Assembly (NCBI RefSeq): GCF_000332975.1
Contig: NZ_BANR01000019.1
Location: forward strand, 1-64,000
Origin: Gordonia aichiensis NBRC 108223
Lineage (GTDB): Bacteria; Actinomycetota; Actinomycetes; Mycobacteriales; Mycobacteriaceae
Direction: 5' to 3'
Length of the DNA: 64,000 bases
The position numbers and the translations under genes are program-made. How positions within the stretch are numbered: position 1 is the stretch's first letter; each line of letters begins with the position of its first letter. The notes under the pieces are model-generated. The model made no database searches. It was not told the DNA's origin and saw only the letters and a program-made list of their open reading frames with translations. This document shows positions 62,769-64,000 of the stretch, piece by piece.

Positions 62769-64000
62769 TCAGCTCCACAACTCGTCCAGCTCGACCTCTC
62801 GCCCCAGGATGTTCGACGCCGCGCGGCGCCCGGACTCGAGTGCGGCGGTGACCGTTGCCGGGTCGTCGGTCCAGGTGGCCTCGCCCGCGAGGTGGACCGA
62901 CCCATTGCCGAGTGGTGTCGCCATCACGTCGTGATCAGCCGTCGTCGAGCCCACGGTCATGTACGCGTAGGAGCCGTGCGCGAACGGGTCGTCTTGCCAA
63001 CGAGTGACGTCGACACGAGTGGGGTCAGTCACGGCTGTGCCGTAGATCTCGCGCAGTGAGTCGAGCACCGATGCCGCGATCTGCGCGTCGGGCCACTCGC
63101 GTATGGCCCGCGCGCACGGTCCGGCGGCAAAGGTCAACAGAGTCGGGGTGCCGTGAAGAGGCGTGAGGTCGTACCACGAATGCCACCACGCTCCCGCAGG
63201 TCCCTGGCGTCGGATCACATACACGTTCTCGTCCCAGAACTTCGACCCGAAGCGGAGGAACACCTTCTCGAAGGCGTTCATCTCCAGTCGGTCGAGTGCT
63301 CCGGCAACGGGCTCTGGAAGCGAGGGATCGAATGTGAGTCCACCAGCCTTGAGTACGCCGACCGGGACGGTCACCACGACGTGCTCGGCCGAGGTCTCGG
63401 CGGCGTCGGGACCCGCGACAGTGACGGAGCTGTTGTCCCAACGGATCTGCGACACAACGTGTTCCACAATCACTGTGACGCCGTCGGCGAGGTGTGTCGC
63501 CAGTGCGTCGTAACCGTCGGGGAACACCACCTCGTCCCCGTCGGTCTCGTCATCGTCGAGGCCGTGGGCATCGAGTTCGTCGATCCACACCCCGTACTGC
63601 TCCTCGGTCCGGTGGCAGGCGAACTCGTGAACACGTTGTGCCCGTGAGTGCTCCCACCCGAGTAGCGCAAGCGTCGCCTCTGTGGCGGTGCCGTAGGACA
63701 CACCTGAGTCCAACGACGCGACATAGTCCGACAGCGCGGCGTCGAACGTCTGCACATCGTCGCCAAATGCACCGACGGCAGCATCGTCGAGTCGGACACC
63801 CTCGGGGTCGTAGTAGGCGATCGACCGACCGCCGGGTTGATAACTACCAACCGTGAACTCGATGGTGCGCATGCCGAATGCCTCGGTGACCGCATACAGC
63901 GGGGCGTCGTGGATGCCGTGAATCCACGACGCCCCGCGGTCGGTGACCGTGCCGCCCGAGCGATCGCTATGGACGCGCCCGCCGATGCGGTCGCGGGCCT
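62769..64000 (-). CDS. FAD-dependent amine oxidase, 5' end outside the window
   Basis: The minus-strand frame stays open to the last base, so the gene continues beyond 64000. The visible N-part has RIGGRVHSDRSGG and RGASWIHGIHDAPLYA, the motifs that follow the dinucleotide fold in flavin amine oxidases. The C-part has VHLAGEATWTDDPATV and TAALESGRRAASNIL, the FAD-binding signature. About 410 residues are visible. It oxidises an amine, polyamine or related compound; substrate unknown. Confidence 0.93.
   Translation of the reverse strand, partial: ARDRIGGRVHSDRSGGTVTDRGASWIHGIHDAPLYAVTEAFGMRTIEFTVGSYQPGGRSIAYYDPEGVRLDDAAVGAFGDDVQTFDAALSDYVASLDSGVSYGTATEATLALLGWEHSRAQRVHEFACHRTEEQYGVWIDELDAHGLDDDETDGDEVVFPDGYDALATHLADGVTVIVEHVVSQIRWDNSSVTVAGPDAAETSAEHVVVTVPVGVLKAGGLTFDPSLPEPVAGALDRLEMNAFEKVFLRFGSKFWDENVYVIRRQGPAGAWWHSWYDLTPLHGTPTLLTFAAGPCARAIREWPDAQIAASVLDSLREIYGTAVTDPTRVDVTRWQDDPFAHGSYAYMTVGSTTADHDVMATPLGNGSVHLAGEATWTDDPATVTAALESGRRAASNILGREVELDELWS

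Overview
The window is high-GC actinobacterial chromosome. The block from about 7.2 to 23.7 kb (ino1, a PadR regulator, a DUF5318 protein, ponA, a GT87-type membrane glycosyltransferase, rpsF, ssb, rpsR, rplI, dnaB) keeps the gene order I know from Mycobacterium tuberculosis Rv0046c to Rv0058. The host is therefore a member of the Mycobacteriales, plausibly Gordonia or a close relative; the genus is inference. No tRNA, rRNA or CRISPR array was recognised.

Layout. 0-4.4 kb: the end of a LuxR-type regulator, a zinc-ribbon gene remnant, a decayed IS21-family element (istA with an in-frame stop, istB frameshifted and cut short, three 24-bp end repeats), and an MDR-type oxidoreductase with a frameshifted end. 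4.4-7.2 kb: a secreted HNH nuclease-like lipoprotein, two unknown genes and a decayed gene. 7.2-23.7 kb: the conserved block above, with GNAT, VOC and universal-stress proteins, ending in dnaB. dnaB carries a 277-residue intein with class 3 splicing hallmarks and a worn-out endonuclease, and a cluster of DnaA-box-like 9-mers lies upstream.

23.7-30.4 kb is an accessory island: two overlapping genes encode three dynamin-like or septation-type GTPase heads (1263 and 556 residues). It is the best candidate here for an undescribed, possibly anti-phage or membrane-remodelling, system. A DUF6308-like gene follows. 30.9-33.9 kb: SMR and MFS exporters and a BlaI/M56-protease pair with a matching operator. 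34.0-38.8 kb: an aromatic amino acid hydroxylase overlaps a single-module C-A-T-TE NRPS, a compact and unusual biosynthetic cassette.

38.8-45.8 kb: a minus-strand five-gene chain (Ser/Thr-rich single-pass protein, ApbE flavin transferase, ferric-reductase-like membrane protein, NuoF-like flavoprotein, ferredoxin), with four junctions that overlap or nearly touch, stands divergent from a two-component pair; it looks like an envelope electron-transfer module. 45.9-51.2 kb: an amine/amide catabolic group (APC permease, dimethylformamidase-like, agmatinase-like, Lrp/AsnC regulator) with a multi-arm palindrome upstream. 51.3-64 kb: ordinary actinobacterial genes (secreted proteins, WS/DGAT acyltransferase, glutaminase-STAS, DUF1206, HAD phosphatase, YiaAB, DUF6611, zinc alcohol dehydrogenase, hexose-6-phosphate mutarotase, YceI-like, FAD amine oxidase cut by the window edge).

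Several genes (oxidoreductase, istB, ferric-reductase-like, histidine kinase, a gene at 59.5 kb, a decayed gene at 6.9 kb) are each restored by adding about one base, mostly in short G/C runs. This pattern suggests assembly indels rather than true loss for the non-mobile genes.
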